DNA of 61,288 bases from an uncultured Paracoccaceae bacterium (GCA_937924905.1 CALDUK010000057.1:1-61288), one strand, 5' to 3'; shown: positions 35,166 to 44,380, counted from the first letter of the stretch. A program made the numbers and translations. Notes: generated by a model from the sequence alone, not told the origin.

Positions 35166-35423
35166 ATGCTGGTCGAAGAAGAAATTCATGCCGCGTTGGA
35201 GACCGCGTTTACACCGCGTGAACTAACCGTGCGCGATGTCAGCGAAAGCCACCGCGGACATGCCGGATATCAGGACGGCGGGCAAAGCCATTTTGATGTG
35301 GTGATTGTGGCGGAAGCCTTTGAAAACATGAGCAGATTGGCGCGCCACCGCGCGGTGCATGAGGCCCTGGGGCCTGCACTGATCAGCCGCATTCATGCGC
35401 TGGCTTTGGACATCAAAGCCTAA
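35166..35423 (+). CDS. bolA: BolA family protein
   Basis: This 85-residue protein has the BolA fold markers: ESHRGHAGY with conserved His residues, SHFDVVIV and the helix MSRLARHRAVHEAL. BolA proteins bind [2Fe-2S] glutaredoxins and act in iron homeostasis or as regulators. Length fits the family. No strong ribosome-binding site stands out upstream. It runs divergently from the J-domain gene. Confidence 0.92.
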   Translation: MLVEEEIHAALETAFTPRELTVRDVSESHRGHAGYQDGGQSHFDVVIVAEAFENMSRLARHRAVHEALGPALISRIHALALDIKA

Positions 35424-35443
35424 CGATATCTTAAGTTACGGGG

Positions 35444-35848
35444 TCAGTCTTCGAGCGCGCGCAATTCGGGTGTTTTGCCTTCGGGGGCGGGGCTTGACGT
35501 GACCCTTGGGGCATCGGGTTCAGGCGCTGTTTGTTCTTTTATTTCAGGGGCTTCGTAGTCTTCGACGATGGGTGTCAGAGGCCGCGATGTCGTGCGGTTC
35601 AGCGGCAAAACCCGGGTGGTTGGCCGGCGGAAAATCAGAATGTTCTGATAGCTTTGCTGCGATCCGGTCAGGCCTTTTCGTTCGGTCACGGGCAGTGTTT
35701 CGGCGCGGACGTATTCCCATCCGTCTTCCGCTAACTCGTTGAGAGCATTGGTTAAACTGAGCGCAAAACGGTCGTCGGTTGCCTTTATGCCTTTGGCTTT
35801 TGTGCCTGTTTTTGGCGCTGGTACGGCTTTGTATTCAAATTTGCGCAT
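35444..35848 (-). CDS. DUF4177 domain-containing protein
   Basis: This 134-residue protein has an N-terminal DUF4177 module (about 1-75; MRKFEYKAVPAP, LNELAEDGWEYVRAE, ILIFRRP) and a disordered acidic/proline-rich tail. The module is common in small bacterial proteins of unknown role. ATG 35848 with AGGGG upstream is chosen over an upstream frame start. It is convergent with bolA, 20 bp apart. Confidence 0.8.
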   Translation of the reverse strand: MRKFEYKAVPAPKTGTKAKGIKATDDRFALSLTNALNELAEDGWEYVRAETLPVTERKGLTGSQQSYQNILIFRRPTTRVLPLNRTTSRPLTPIVEDYEAPEIKEQTAPEPDAPRVTSSPAPEGKTPELRALED

Positions 35849-36381
35849 GGTTTCTGCCCCTTTGATCGTGCGCTGCACTTAGCATTTGGCAATGGTCGGG
35901 AAATGAGCCCGCTGCGCCAATGGCATAAGGTCGCGCACGGGAGGGGAAGATTATTTTAACGCCCGTGCCTTAGAGTGGGTCTTACATAGCGTGGTCTGCT
36001 GGGACGATTGGTCTGTCTGGCTGCGCGTTTGGAACGGTTTTGAGACTTTGCCATGGGCAGGGGCTGGTTTCCGTTCGGGCAAAACTGGATTTGGCGTGTG
36101 ATTTGGTCACAGGTCTGTTTTCGGTCGGCCAGAGTTTGTGAAGGCGCGCGGCGAGGGTTGCGGGCCTTTTTGGCGTGGGGTCCGGGTTTGAGCAGGTGTT
36201 TTGGCGTGTGCGGGGTAGGTTTGAGCGGGTGTTTTGGCGTGTGCGGGATGGGTTTGAGCGGGTGGTTTGGCGTGTGCGGGATGGGTTTGAGCGGGTGTTT
36301 CGGAGTGAACGGGATGGGTGGATTGTTGTGGAATGTTTGGACCTCTGGCACCGTGATGCGTGCGACAGGACGGGGGACGTG
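35849..36381. other. Intergenic region with tandem repeats
   Basis: No convincing gene. Both strands stay open over parts of the region because of the biased repeat composition: Phe-Glu-Arg-Val repeats on plus, His-Pro-Lys repeats on minus. Neither translation resembles a known protein. The G-rich, T-rich composition of the plus strand from about 35985 to 36340 differs from flanking genes. The 33-bp repeat block is listed separately. Confidence 0.6.
36187..36318 (+). repeat. Four tandem 33-bp repeats
   Basis: Units start TTTGAGC at 36187, 36220, 36253 and 36286, each 33 bases long, with consensus TTTGAGCGGGTGTTTTGGCG followed by TGTGCGGGATGGG. The last unit has diverged most. A period divisible by three keeps a frame open through it (11-residue unit FERVFWRVRDG), but coding is doubtful because the downstream VOC gene has its own ATG and ribosome-binding site. 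Confidence 0.9.
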
Positions 36382-36759
36382 ATGAGCGATGTCGATGGCA
36401 CGGGGACGGTCACGCCGTATTTCACGGTGGATGACGCTGATCGGTTGATTGCGTTTCTGACTGAGGCGTTTGGGGCGGTTCTGTTTAAAGACGTGCGTCA
36501 TGCAGATGGGCAGGTTCAGCATGCGCGGCTGCGGATTGGTGACAGTGTCATCATGCTGAATGAGAGCAGCGACGCATTTGCGGCGAATGTTTCGCAGATG
36601 CATCTTTCGGTCGACGATGCCGACGCGACCCATGCGCGCGCAGTTGGATTGGGGGCGGTGTCGGTGATGGCGCCGAATGACCGGCCGCATGGCGCGCGGA
36701 TGGGTGGGATCAAAGACCCTTGTGGCAATATCTGGTGGATTGCCTCGCCTTTGGGCTGA
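36382..36759 (+). CDS. VOC (glyoxalase/bleomycin-resistance fold) family protein
   Basis: This 125-residue protein has two beta-alpha-beta-beta-beta halves: VTPYFTVDDADRLIAFLTEAFGA, then MHLSVDDADATHARAV and the final KDPCGNIWWIA. It resembles PhnB-like glyoxalase-fold proteins; substrate unknown. ATG 36382 has GGGGGA about 5 bases upstream. The open frame continues upstream through the tandem repeat, but an N-terminal repeat extension would be unlike the family. Confidence 0.88.
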   Translation: MSDVDGTGTVTPYFTVDDADRLIAFLTEAFGAVLFKDVRHADGQVQHARLRIGDSVIMLNESSDAFAANVSQMHLSVDDADATHARAVGLGAVSVMAPNDRPHGARMGGIKDPCGNIWWIASPLG

Positions 36760-36771
36760 CGCCCAATCGCG

Positions 36772-38265
36772 CTATCCGGCGAGATAGGCCTGTAACGTCG
36801 CGCGGGTGCCGTTTGTGGTCAGCCGGGTCAGCCAATGGGCAAAGGCCTTGGCGAAGCGGTCATTGTCGGCCAGATCGCCATAGATCGTTTCTTGGGCCAG
36901 CCAGAGCGCCGGGTCGGTCTTGGCGGCCTGTGCAACTTTGGTCAATGCATCCCAGTTCGGGTCGTTCGGCTCAATCTGGCTGCCGTCATCGCGGGTGCCT
37001 GCGCACATGTGGCACCAAAGCGCCTGGGTCAGGGCAAGCCCGTCAATCCCCCCGTCTGCGGCCAGCGCATCGTTCAGGATGGGGTGCAAAAAGCCCGGGT
37101 GCCGTGCTGTGCCATCATAGGCGACGCGGCGGGTGGTGTCGTGGATTTCCGGGTTGGCAAAGCGGTCGACGATCAGGTCGAGATAGGCCGCAGGTGTCAT
37201 GCCGGGGACGGGGGCCACATAGGGTGTGATCTCGTCCGTTTCGACCTTGCGGAAGAAGGCCGCGATATCGGGGTCCTGCATGGTCGAGGCGATGGTCGGG
37301 CAAGACAACAGTTCGCCCGCGTTGGCGACGACCTGATGGCCTGCGTTGAGCACGCGGATCTTCATCGCCTCGTAGACGTGGACATTGTCGGTCAGGGTTG
37401 CGCCGACCTTTTCCCAGGGCGGGCGACCGGCGGCGAATTTGTCTTCGATCACCCATTGGCGGAAGTTTTCATGGGTCACGGGGGCTGCGTCGTCGATGCC
37501 CAGGTTTTGGACAAGCGCCAGTTCGTTGGGCCCGGTGGCCGGCACGATGCAATCGACCATGGCGTTGGGGAAGGTAGAGTTGGCCGCAATCCAGTCGGCC
37601 AGCGTCGGGTCGGACATACGCGCCAGCCCGATCACCGTTTGCGCCAGGATATCGCCATTGTGGCGCAGGTTGTCGCAGCATTGGCCGGTGAATGGCGGGT
37701 GGCCTGCCGCGCGCCGGTTTTTGAGCGCGGCGACGATGGCCCCGAAGGCGGTTTTGGGCCTGTCGGGGTGGGCTGCGTCATGCTGGATATCGGCGTGATC
37801 GGTGTCGAGCGCGCCCGTGGGCGTCTGGTAGTAGCCACCTTCGGTCACGGTCAGCGACACGATGCGGATGGCGGGTTTGCTGAGTTCGGCGATCAGGCTG
37901 GCGTTGTCGGGTTCGACCGGCAGAAAATCGATCATTGCGCCGGTGACTTCGGCGGACATGCCGGACGGGTCCAGCTCGATCAGGGTGTTCAGGCAGTCTT
38001 GCGTCAGAAGCTTGTCGCGCATGGCGCTGTCGGGCGGGCGGACGCCTGCGCCGATGATGGCCCAATCGAGCGCGTCGCCCTGTTGCATCAGCCGGTGCAG
38101 ATACCACGCCTGGTGGGCGCGGTGGAAATTGCCAAGGCCGATATGGACGATGCCCGGGGTCAGTTTGCTGCGGTCATAGCTGGGCCGGGCGATGCCGTCC
38201 GGCAGGTCGGCAAGCGTCGCATTCGATAGTCTGACTGTCTGTTGATCCCGGGTCATGTCGTTCAT
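36772..38265 (-). CDS. mtlK: Mannitol 2-dehydrogenase (polyol-specific long-chain dehydrogenase)
   Basis: This 497-residue NAD-dependent enzyme oxidises D-mannitol (and often D-arabinitol or sorbitol) to the ketose. The nucleotide-binding start is PGIVHIGLGNFHRAHQAWY; the catalytic block MKIRVLNAGHQ supplies the Lys-Asn-His set of the family (Lys, Asn at +5, His at +8). It is the last gene of the polyol operon and its ATG overlaps the smoS stop (TGATG). Position and length match MtlK of Rhodobacter sphaeroides. Confidence 0.94.
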   Translation of the reverse strand: MNDMTRDQQTVRLSNATLADLPDGIARPSYDRSKLTPGIVHIGLGNFHRAHQAWYLHRLMQQGDALDWAIIGAGVRPPDSAMRDKLLTQDCLNTLIELDPSGMSAEVTGAMIDFLPVEPDNASLIAELSKPAIRIVSLTVTEGGYYQTPTGALDTDHADIQHDAAHPDRPKTAFGAIVAALKNRRAAGHPPFTGQCCDNLRHNGDILAQTVIGLARMSDPTLADWIAANSTFPNAMVDCIVPATGPNELALVQNLGIDDAAPVTHENFRQWVIEDKFAAGRPPWEKVGATLTDNVHVYEAMKIRVLNAGHQVVANAGELLSCPTIASTMQDPDIAAFFRKVETDEITPYVAPVPGMTPAAYLDLIVDRFANPEIHDTTRRVAYDGTARHPGFLHPILNDALAADGGIDGLALTQALWCHMCAGTRDDGSQIEPNDPNWDALTKVAQAAKTDPALWLAQETIYGDLADNDRFAKAFAHWLTRLTTNGTRATLQAYLAG

Positions 38266-39032
38266 CAGTTCATCCAGTTGCCGCCGTCCACGTTAAGGGT
38301 TTGCGCGGTAATGTATCGCGCGTCGTCCGAGGCCAGAAAAACGCATGGGTCGGCGATTTCGTCCGGGCGGCCCATATGGCCGAGGGGGACGTATTTGCCG
38401 ACCAGGCGCTTTTTCTCGCCTGGTTCGCGGTTTTCGTATTTGGCAAAAAGCGCATCGACCTGATCCCACATCGGTGTGTCGACGACGCCCGGTGCGATGG
38501 CATTGACGCGGATATTGTGCGGTGCCAGTTCAAGCGCCAGGCATTGCGTCACCGAGATGACTGCGGCCTTGGTCGAACAGTAGATTGTGATATTCGGTTC
38601 GCCGCGCCGGCCGGCCTGAGACGAAAAGTTGATGATTGCGCCGCCTTTGCCGCGCGCTTTCATGCCCGGCACCACCGCCTGGGTGGTGAAGATCGCGCCA
38701 CCGACATTGACGTCATACTGGCGGCGATAATCCTGCGCTGTGATTTCATCAAGCGGCGCCATGTTGAAGACGCCCGCGTTGTTCACAAGGATGTCGATGC
38801 CGCCGAGTTCGTCTTCGACCTGCGCCACGCCGGTTTTGATCTGGTCGTGATCGGTCACGTCCATTTCGACGGCAACGCCGCCGATCGCGGTGGCTGTATC
38901 CCGCGCCTTGGTCAGGTCCAGGTCAGCCACCGCCACCTGCGCGCCTTCGCGCGCATAGGCTTCGCATATTGCCCGGCCGATACCGCGTGCGCCGCCGGTG
39001 ACGAGCGCGGTTCTCCCGTTCAGCCTGGTCAT
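38265..39032 (-). CDS. smoS: Sorbitol (L-iditol 2-) dehydrogenase, SDR family
   Basis: This 255-residue short-chain dehydrogenase has the cofactor loop [14 protein letters not shown], catalytic FSSQAGRRG (Ser) and YCSTK (Tyr, Lys). It ends in [10 protein letters not shown], close to SmoS of R. sphaeroides, which converts sorbitol to fructose and galactitol to tagatose. It starts at ATG 39032 within the smoK stop (ATGA); a longer upstream frame is antisense-like and rejected. Substrate is inferred from operon context. Confidence 0.93.
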   Translation of the reverse strand: MTRLNGRTALVTGGARGIGRAICEAYAREGAQVAVADLDLTKARDTATAIGGVAVEMDVTDHDQIKTGVAQVEDELGGIDILVNNAGVFNMAPLDEITAQDYRRQYDVNVGGAIFTTQAVVPGMKARGKGGAIINFSSQAGRRGEPNITIYCSTKAAVISVTQCLALELAPHNIRVNAIAPGVVDTPMWDQVDALFAKYENREPGEKKRLVGKYVPLGHMGRPDEIADPCVFLASDDARYITAQTLNVDGGNWMN

Positions 39033-40030
39033 ATGCGAAGCCCATTGGCATCGAATTTGTGGATTTGATCCGCTTCGGGTGTGAGGAAGATCCGGTCGCC
39101 GTGTTTGACGGCGATGTCGCCCGAGATGCGGACCGTGATCATATCGGCCAGCCCGGTGTCGTGCACGTGGATGAATGTGTCTGACCCCAGATGTTCGGCG
39201 ACGCCAACGGTGCCCTTCCACGCCCCGTCGGTGGTGGATACGGTCAGGTGTTCGGGGCGGATGCCGATGGTGGCCGCGTTGTGTTTGGCGGCCTCGTCCG
39301 TTTTGATCAGGTTCATTTTCGGCGAGCCGATGAAGCCTGCAACAAATTCGTTTTGCGGTTTGTGATACAGATCAAGCGGCGAGCCGACCTGTTCGATCAC
39401 ACCGGCTTGCAAAACGACGATCTTGTCGGCCATGGTCATCGCTTCGACCTGGTCGTGGGTGACATAGATCATGGTTGTGCCCATGCGGGCGTGCATTTCG
39501 CTGATTTCCAGACGCATGCCGACGCGCAATGCCGCATCAAGGTTTGAGAGCGGTTCGTCAAAGAGGAACGCTTTGGGGTCGCGGACGATGGCGCGGCCAA
39601 TGGCGACGCGCTGGCGCTGACCGCCCGAAAGCTGGCCCGGTTTGCGGTCAAGATAATCCGTCAGGTTCAGGCTTTCGGCGGCGGCCTGAATTTTCTTTTC
39701 CTGCTCGGCTTCCGACATGCCGGACATGCGCATCGGGAAAGCGATGTTCTTGCGCACTGTCATATGCGGGTAAAGCGCATAGGTCTGGAACACCATCGCA
39801 AGCCCGCGTTTGGACGGAGACACCTGGGTCACCACATCGCCGTTGATCAGCACATCGCCCGAAGTGCAGTCTTCGAGCCCCGCGATCAGCCTGAGCAAGG
39901 TGGATTTGCCGCAGCCCGACGGGCCGACGAAGACAGCAAATTCGCCATCTTCGATGGTCAGGTTCAGAGGGGGGATAACCTGGGTGTCGCCAAAGGATTT
40001 GGTGACGTTTTCAAGAACGATCTTTCCCAT
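39029..40030 (-). CDS. smoK: Polyol ABC transporter ATP-binding protein
   Basis: This 333-residue CUT1/MalK-type ATPase has Walker [13 protein letters not shown]-loop [11 protein letters not shown], signature [14 protein letters not shown], Walker [13 protein letters not shown] and H-loop [11 protein letters not shown]-terminal TOBE regulatory domain follows (IGIRPEHL). It powers sorbitol/mannitol import through the two permeases encoded just upstream. Confidence 0.95.
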   Translation of the reverse strand: MGKIVLENVTKSFGDTQVIPPLNLTIEDGEFAVFVGPSGCGKSTLLRLIAGLEDCTSGDVLINGDVVTQVSPSKRGLAMVFQTYALYPHMTVRKNIAFPMRMSGMSEAEQEKKIQAAAESLNLTDYLDRKPGQLSGGQRQRVAIGRAIVRDPKAFLFDEPLSNLDAALRVGMRLEISEMHARMGTTMIYVTHDQVEAMTMADKIVVLQAGVIEQVGSPLDLYHKPQNEFVAGFIGSPKMNLIKTDEAAKHNAATIGIRPEHLTVSTTDGAWKGTVGVAEHLGSDTFIHVHDTGLADMITVRISGDIAVKHGDRIFLTPEADQIHKFDANGLRI

Positions 40031-40039
40031 GGGATTTCC

Positions 40040-40876
40040 TTATTTCACCGCGCCGAAGGTCAGGCCCTGGACGAGTTGTTTTTGACAGAACCAGCCAAGC
40101 ACCACGATGGGCCCGACGGCGGCGGCCGAGACGGCAGAGAGACGGCCAAAGAACAGGCCTTCGGGCGCGCGGTTGCCTTCGATCAGTTTCGATAGGGTGG
40201 CCGCGTCGGTCGTGGTCAGGCGGACGGTCCAATAGGCTTCGTTCCAGCAGAAGATGAAGCACAGAAGCGCCGTTGATGCGATGCCGCCCCACGCCAGCGG
40301 GATCAGAATCTCGCGGATTTCACCCCAGGTGTTCACGCCGTCCATCTTGCCCGCTTCGATAATTTCGCGGGGGATTTCCTTGAAATAGGTGAACAGCATC
40401 CAGATCACGATGGGCATGTTGATCAGCGACAGGACGATGATCACCAGAAAATGCGTATCGAAGATGCCAAGGATGTTCTTGGTCAGGAATGTCATCGGAT
40501 AGAGCACGCCTGCCGCAGGCAGCATCTTGGTCGACAACATCCACATCAGCACGTCTTTGGTGCGCCGGGCCGGGTTGAAGGCCATGGCATAGGCACAGGG
40601 AATGCCGACTGCCAGCGTAAAGACCGTGGCAAAGACGCTGGTGATGACCGAGTTTCTGGCAAAGCGCCAGTAATCGTAGTTTTCGGTCATGTTCACATAG
40701 TTTTCGAGCGTCGGGGTGAAGAACAGAAGAAATTCCGGCTTGACCGCATCGGCGTCGGTTTTGAACGAGGTCAGGACCAGCCAGAAGATCGGGAAGAAGA
40801 ACAACAGCCCCACGATCCAGGCAAGTGTTGTGCGGCCGATCTGGCCATATTTTGAGGATTGCGCGACGATTGCCAT
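40040..40876 (-). CDS. smoG: Polyol ABC transporter permease (second)
   Basis: This 278-residue permease of the MalG type has six predicted helices and the EAA loop EIIEAGKMDGVNTWGEIREI facing the ATPase. It lies 9 bp upstream of smoK and 4 bp downstream of smoF, so is translated from the same message. Specificity for hexitols is inferred from the operon. Confidence 0.93.
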   Translation of the reverse strand: MAIVAQSSKYGQIGRTTLAWIVGLLFFFPIFWLVLTSFKTDADAVKPEFLLFFTPTLENYVNMTENYDYWRFARNSVITSVFATVFTLAVGIPCAYAMAFNPARRTKDVLMWMLSTKMLPAAGVLYPMTFLTKNILGIFDTHFLVIIVLSLINMPIVIWMLFTYFKEIPREIIEAGKMDGVNTWGEIREILIPLAWGGIASTALLCFIFCWNEAYWTVRLTTTDAATLSKLIEGNRAPEGLFFGRLSAVSAAAVGPIVVLGWFCQKQLVQGLTFGAVK

Positions 40877-40880
40877 CTGC

Positions 40881-41819
40881 TCACTCCATCAAGGTTTTGC
40901 CGATCATCCGCAGTAGGAAGATCGCGACAATATTGGCAAGGATGACCGCAAAGATGCCTGTGGCGCTGGCCGCGCCAATGTTGTTGTTGGCAAATTCACC
41001 GATCAGGTAAGGCAGGTTCTTGTTGCCGTTACCGCGGCTGACGATTTCGATTTCCGCATAGAGCGACAGGTGGAAGATCGCCTGGATCATCACCACGATG
41101 GCGATGGGGCGCCCCAGGTGGGGCAGTGTCAGAAAGCGGAACTGATTCCAGGTATTCGCGCCGTCGAGGATGGCGGCTTCTTTCTGTTGCTGATCTTCGG
41201 ATTGCAGGGATGTCATAAAGATGAGCACCGCAAACGGGGTCCATTGCCAGGTGACCATGATAATCACCGCGATGGCCGAGGTTTGGGTGGCCCGGAACGA
41301 GATAGGTTCAAGCGTTGGCCAGAGCGAGAAGAACCAGCCGACAAGCGGGGCGTCTTTCAGGCCAGAGATCCATGTGTTTATGCCGTCGACGGCAATGCCC
41401 TGAAGCCCGAGCACCGGGTCGAGGATCATGTTGATCCAGAGAACCGCGTTCACGGCGGGCATGACAAAGAAGGGCGAGATCAGCAGGACGCGGACGATGC
41501 CCTGACCCGGGAAGGTCTTGTTGATCAGAACGGCAATGAGCACGCCCAGGATCACAGTCAGGAACAGGATTGATCCGACGATCACCAGGCTGTTCTGGAT
41601 GGCAAGGATGAAGTCCTTGTTGTTCAGGACAAATTCGTAATTTCCGAAGCCGCGCCAGTTGTCGATGCTGGGTTTGGTCCATTCGGGACGACGCAGATTG
41701 TTCAGCACATAACGGATGAACGAGAAGTAGAGCGTCATCGACAGCGGCACGATCATCCAGAGAAGCAGCAGGATAACCGCTGGTGTCTGTAGAAGCCGGG
41801 GTAGGGTTCGGTTTGCCAT
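40881..41819 (-). CDS. smoF: Polyol ABC transporter permease (first)
   Basis: This 312-residue MalF-type permease has six to seven hydrophobic segments and the EAA loop EAAILDGANTWNQFRFLTLP. ATG 41819 has GAGAGGA about 7 bases upstream and is preferred to a start six codons earlier. It is separated from smoE by a 140-bp spacer with strong hairpins, consistent with lower expression than the binding protein. Confidence 0.93.
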   Translation of the reverse strand: MANRTLPRLLQTPAVILLLLWMIVPLSMTLYFSFIRYVLNNLRRPEWTKPSIDNWRGFGNYEFVLNNKDFILAIQNSLVIVGSILFLTVILGVLIAVLINKTFPGQGIVRVLLISPFFVMPAVNAVLWINMILDPVLGLQGIAVDGINTWISGLKDAPLVGWFFSLWPTLEPISFRATQTSAIAVIIMVTWQWTPFAVLIFMTSLQSEDQQQKEAAILDGANTWNQFRFLTLPHLGRPIAIVVMIQAIFHLSLYAEIEIVSRGNGNKNLPYLIGEFANNNIGAASATGIFAVILANIVAIFLLRMIGKTLME

Positions 41820-41890
41820 GGACCAATCCTCTCGCAAAACGATGGGCGTCGCGCGTTGAAATGTCGTTCGCGATGTTTAGGGCTTCAATC

Positions 41891-41947
41891 GTTGGCCGAA
41901 AAGCCGACGTTCGGGAAAGTGGGGACCCAGGCCAAAGCCCGGGCCCC
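41891..41947 (-). promoter_or_regulatory. Two hairpins between smoE and smoF
   Basis: Immediately after smoE on the transcript, a GC-rich hairpin forms between 41937-41947 and 41921-41932 (eleven pairs including one G-U, one bulge). A second, six-pair hairpin is GTTGGC (41891-41896) with GCCGAC (41903-41908). Neither has a full T-run. They are likely to stabilise the smoE part of the message against 3' decay, as in malE-malF, or cause partial termination. Confidence 0.55.
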
Positions 41948-41959
41948 CGCTAGGGAGGT

Positions 41960-43243
41960 TTACTCGTAGTAACCCGCTTCGCGCATGATCGCATCGGCTG
42001 CGGCCTGGCTTGCTGCCAGAGCATCTTCGACCGACTTGGCACCGGACAGAGCTGCTGCCATTTCCTGTGCAACTGCGCTGCCGACTTCAGGGAATTCCGG
42101 GATCGCTGCGAACTGAACGCCTACGTAAGGCTTGATGTCGCTGGCGGCCGGAGCTGCCGAATCAATCGCGGCCATTTCAGCAGCGGCGAAACCGGCTGCG
42201 GCCTTGAATTCAGCAATCTCGTAAGTCGAAGCACGCTGACCGGTTGGGACGGAGCCCCAGCCAAATTCAGGGTGGTTGCCCACGGCCTGAACGTACTCTT
42301 TCGAGGTGGCCCATTCGATGAACTTCTGAGCTTCTTCAGCATTCGGCGAACCTGCCGGAATTGCGAAGGCCCAAGCCCAGAGCCAGTTTGCGCCGGCTGC
42401 GTTGCCTGCGTTTGGCGACTGAGCATATTCGACACCGTCTACTTCGAGGAACGAAGCTGCGATTGTGGCGTCAATCCACATGCCGCACTTGCCTTCGTTG
42501 TAGAGCGCAAGGATCTCGTTGAACGAGTTGCCTTCCGAGCCCGGAGGGCCGTAGTTGCCGAGAAGATCAACGTAGAAGTTGATGGCTTCGTTCCACATTG
42601 CGGAATCAAGCTGAGGACGACCTTCTTCGTCGAACCAAGCGCCACCGAACGAGTTCACAACCGTCGTGATGAAGGCCATGTTGTCGCCCCAGCCGGGCTT
42701 GCCGCGAAGACATGCACCATAAACGCCGTTGTCGGGATCATGGATGGCTGCTGCTGCGTCTTTGACGCGGGCCCAGCTGTCGTTGTCACGGATGGTAACG
42801 CCAGCTGCGTCGGTCAGATCCTTGCGGTACATGACCATCGAGCTTTCGCCGTAGAAAGGTGCGGCGTAAAGCGTGCCGTCGTTCGACAGGCCTGCGCGCA
42901 TGGCGGGCAGAATGTCTTCGACGTCGTATTCAGCGCTGAAGTTCAGCGGTTCGATCCAGCCGGCTGCGCCCCAGATTGGAGCTTCTTGCATACCGATGTT
43001 GATGACGTCGTACTGGCCGCCACCTGTCGCGGTGTCAGAGGTCACCTGCTCGCGCAGGACGCCTTCTTCGAGAGCAACCCAGTTCAGCTTAACACCGGTT
43101 TCTTCGGTGTAGGCTTCGGCAACGGTTTGCATGTTGATCATGTGGCCATTGTTCACGATCGCAATCGTGAGCTCAGCGGCGAATGCGCCGGTGGCCGCGA
43201 AAGCGACGGCTGAGGCCGTGCATAGCACGTTCTTCAAAGACAT
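41960..43243 (-). CDS. smoE: Polyol ABC transporter substrate-binding protein
   Basis: This 427-residue family 1 extracellular solute-binding protein has a signal peptide cleaved after GAFA, a mature start of ELTIAIVNNGHM, and the typical lobes with ALYNEGKCGMWIDATIAASFLE and WAWAFAIPAGSPNAEEAQKFIEW. It captures sorbitol/mannitol in the periplasm (by similarity to SmoE). A GGGAGGAAC ribosome-binding site lies 5 bases before the ATG. It is the first gene of the operon, preceded by the palindromic operator candidate. Confidence 0.93.
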   Translation of the reverse strand: MSLKNVLCTASAVAFAATGAFAAELTIAIVNNGHMINMQTVAEAYTEETGVKLNWVALEEGVLREQVTSDTATGGGQYDVINIGMQEAPIWGAAGWIEPLNFSAEYDVEDILPAMRAGLSNDGTLYAAPFYGESSMVMYRKDLTDAAGVTIRDNDSWARVKDAAAAIHDPDNGVYGACLRGKPGWGDNMAFITTVVNSFGGAWFDEEGRPQLDSAMWNEAINFYVDLLGNYGPPGSEGNSFNEILALYNEGKCGMWIDATIAASFLEVDGVEYAQSPNAGNAAGANWLWAWAFAIPAGSPNAEEAQKFIEWATSKEYVQAVGNHPEFGWGSVPTGQRASTYEIAEFKAAAGFAAAEMAAIDSAAPAASDIKPYVGVQFAAIPEFPEVGSAVAQEMAAALSGAKSVEDALAASQAAADAIMREAGYYE

Positions 43244-43309
43244 CCGGTTCCTCCCTTAATGGATGTGATAACGAAACCGTGCGTCAAAATTTTTGCCGCG
43301 TCAACAAAA

Positions 43310-43329
43310 AATTTTACGCGCGTAAAATT
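43310..43329. promoter_or_regulatory. Candidate LacI-family operator of the polyol operon
   Basis: AATTTTACGCGCGTAAAATT is a perfect 20-bp palindrome with the central CG typical of LacI-family sites. It lies 67 bp upstream of the smoE start and touches the stop codon of the LacI-type regulator gene. TTGACG copies close by on the minus strand could be a -35 box. Regulation by the adjacent repressor is inferred. Confidence 0.7.
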
Positions 43330-44380
43330 ATGCTGAATCACGCATTATAAAGCGCGCCGGGAAACGGATTTCTTCGCGCTTTGACAGCCCGCCGCCTTCG
43401 ACGAGGCGGAAGAGTGTTTCGACCGATTGGTTCGAAACCGATTCGTAGTCATGCGCCGCCGTGGTCAGCGACGGGCAGGTGAAGCGCGAAAACGGGTGGT
43501 CGTCGTGGCTGGCCACGCGCAGGCGGCAGTCCTTTGTGCGCCCGACCCGGATGCCCTGTTCAAAGCAAGCGGCCAGAAAGCCGATGGCAAGCCGGTCGTT
43601 GCTGCACAGAACGGTATCCGAGGGCAGTGCGTTTTCGGCCAGAAGTTTGAGCGCGCCCTGGCGTCCGATTTCTTCGAACGCCCAGCCGGTGCCGTCGATT
43701 TTCAGCACATGGGGTTCAAAGCCCAGCCGGTCCATGATCGTCAGATAGGCCTGGCGGCGTTTGTTGGCGTTCGGGTTGGCCGGGTCGCGCATTTCGAAAA
43801 ACGCAGGCGGCGCGCCGGTGCGGCTGAGATATTCGACCGTCTGCATAACGAAAGAATAGTTGTCGGACCCAATAAATGCTTCGCCCAGGCCTTCGAGATT
43901 GCTGTCAAAAAGGACGGTCGGGACGTTTTTGCAAAAACTTTCAATCGCGGATTTGTCGGTGGCCCGCCCCAAGGGGGCAATCAGAACACCGGCGGGTTTG
44001 TGGGCGCGCAGGTCGTCAAGGATCTCAATTTCGGTCTGCGGGCTGCCGTGCGAGCTGTACAGCGTGGGCCGATAGCCCGCGTCGATGCAGCGTTGTTCGA
44101 TGTTGCGCGCGATTTCGCCAAAGAACGGGTCGGCCAGATAAGGCACGACGATGCCGATGTTCTTGGTCAGCTTGCGGTTCTGGTTAATCGCATAGATGTT
44201 CGGGCGGTAGTCATAGCGTTCCAGCGCCTCTTCTATTTTGGCGCGGGTGGATTTGCGAACGCTGTCGGGGTCTTGGAAATACTTCGAGACGGTGGGCCGA
44301 GAGATGCCGCTGACGGCGGCAAATTCTTCCATATTGCGGATTTTCGTATCACCCATGCCCGAACTACTGGTATCTGTCAC
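43328..44380 (-). CDS. LacI family transcriptional regulator of polyol use
   Basis: This 350-residue repressor has an N-terminal helix-turn-helix and hinge (MEEFAAVSGISRPTVSKYFQ, then ALERYDYRPN) followed by a periplasmic-binding-protein-like effector domain (IGIVVPYLADPFFGEIARNI). The start is GTG 44380; an ATG eight codons inside is possible. It is transcribed in the same direction as smoE and ends 84 bp before it. It probably represses smoEFGKS-mtlK, with a polyol or its ketose as inducer. Confidence 0.9.
   Translation of the reverse strand: MTDTSSSGMGDTKIRNMEEFAAVSGISRPTVSKYFQDPDSVRKSTRAKIEEALERYDYRPNIYAINQNRKLTKNIGIVVPYLADPFFGEIARNIEQRCIDAGYRPTLYSSHGSPQTEIEILDDLRAHKPAGVLIAPLGRATDKSAIESFCKNVPTVLFDSNLEGLGEAFIGSDNYSFVMQTVEYLSRTGAPPAFFEMRDPANPNANKRRQAYLTIMDRLGFEPHVLKIDGTGWAFEEIGRQGALKLLAENALPSDTVLCSNDRLAIGFLAACFEQGIRVGRTKDCRLRVASHDDHPFSRFTCPSLTTAAHDYESVSNQSVETLFRLVEGGGLSKREEIRFPARFIMRDSA

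Noticed and set aside
36187-36318. CRISPR array
   Set aside because: The 33-bp units are directly abutted with no spacers and no cas genes are near.
36835-38229. 464-codon plus-strand frame opposite mtlK
   Set aside because: Antisense shadow of mtlK; mtlK itself has full family motifs and operon overlap.
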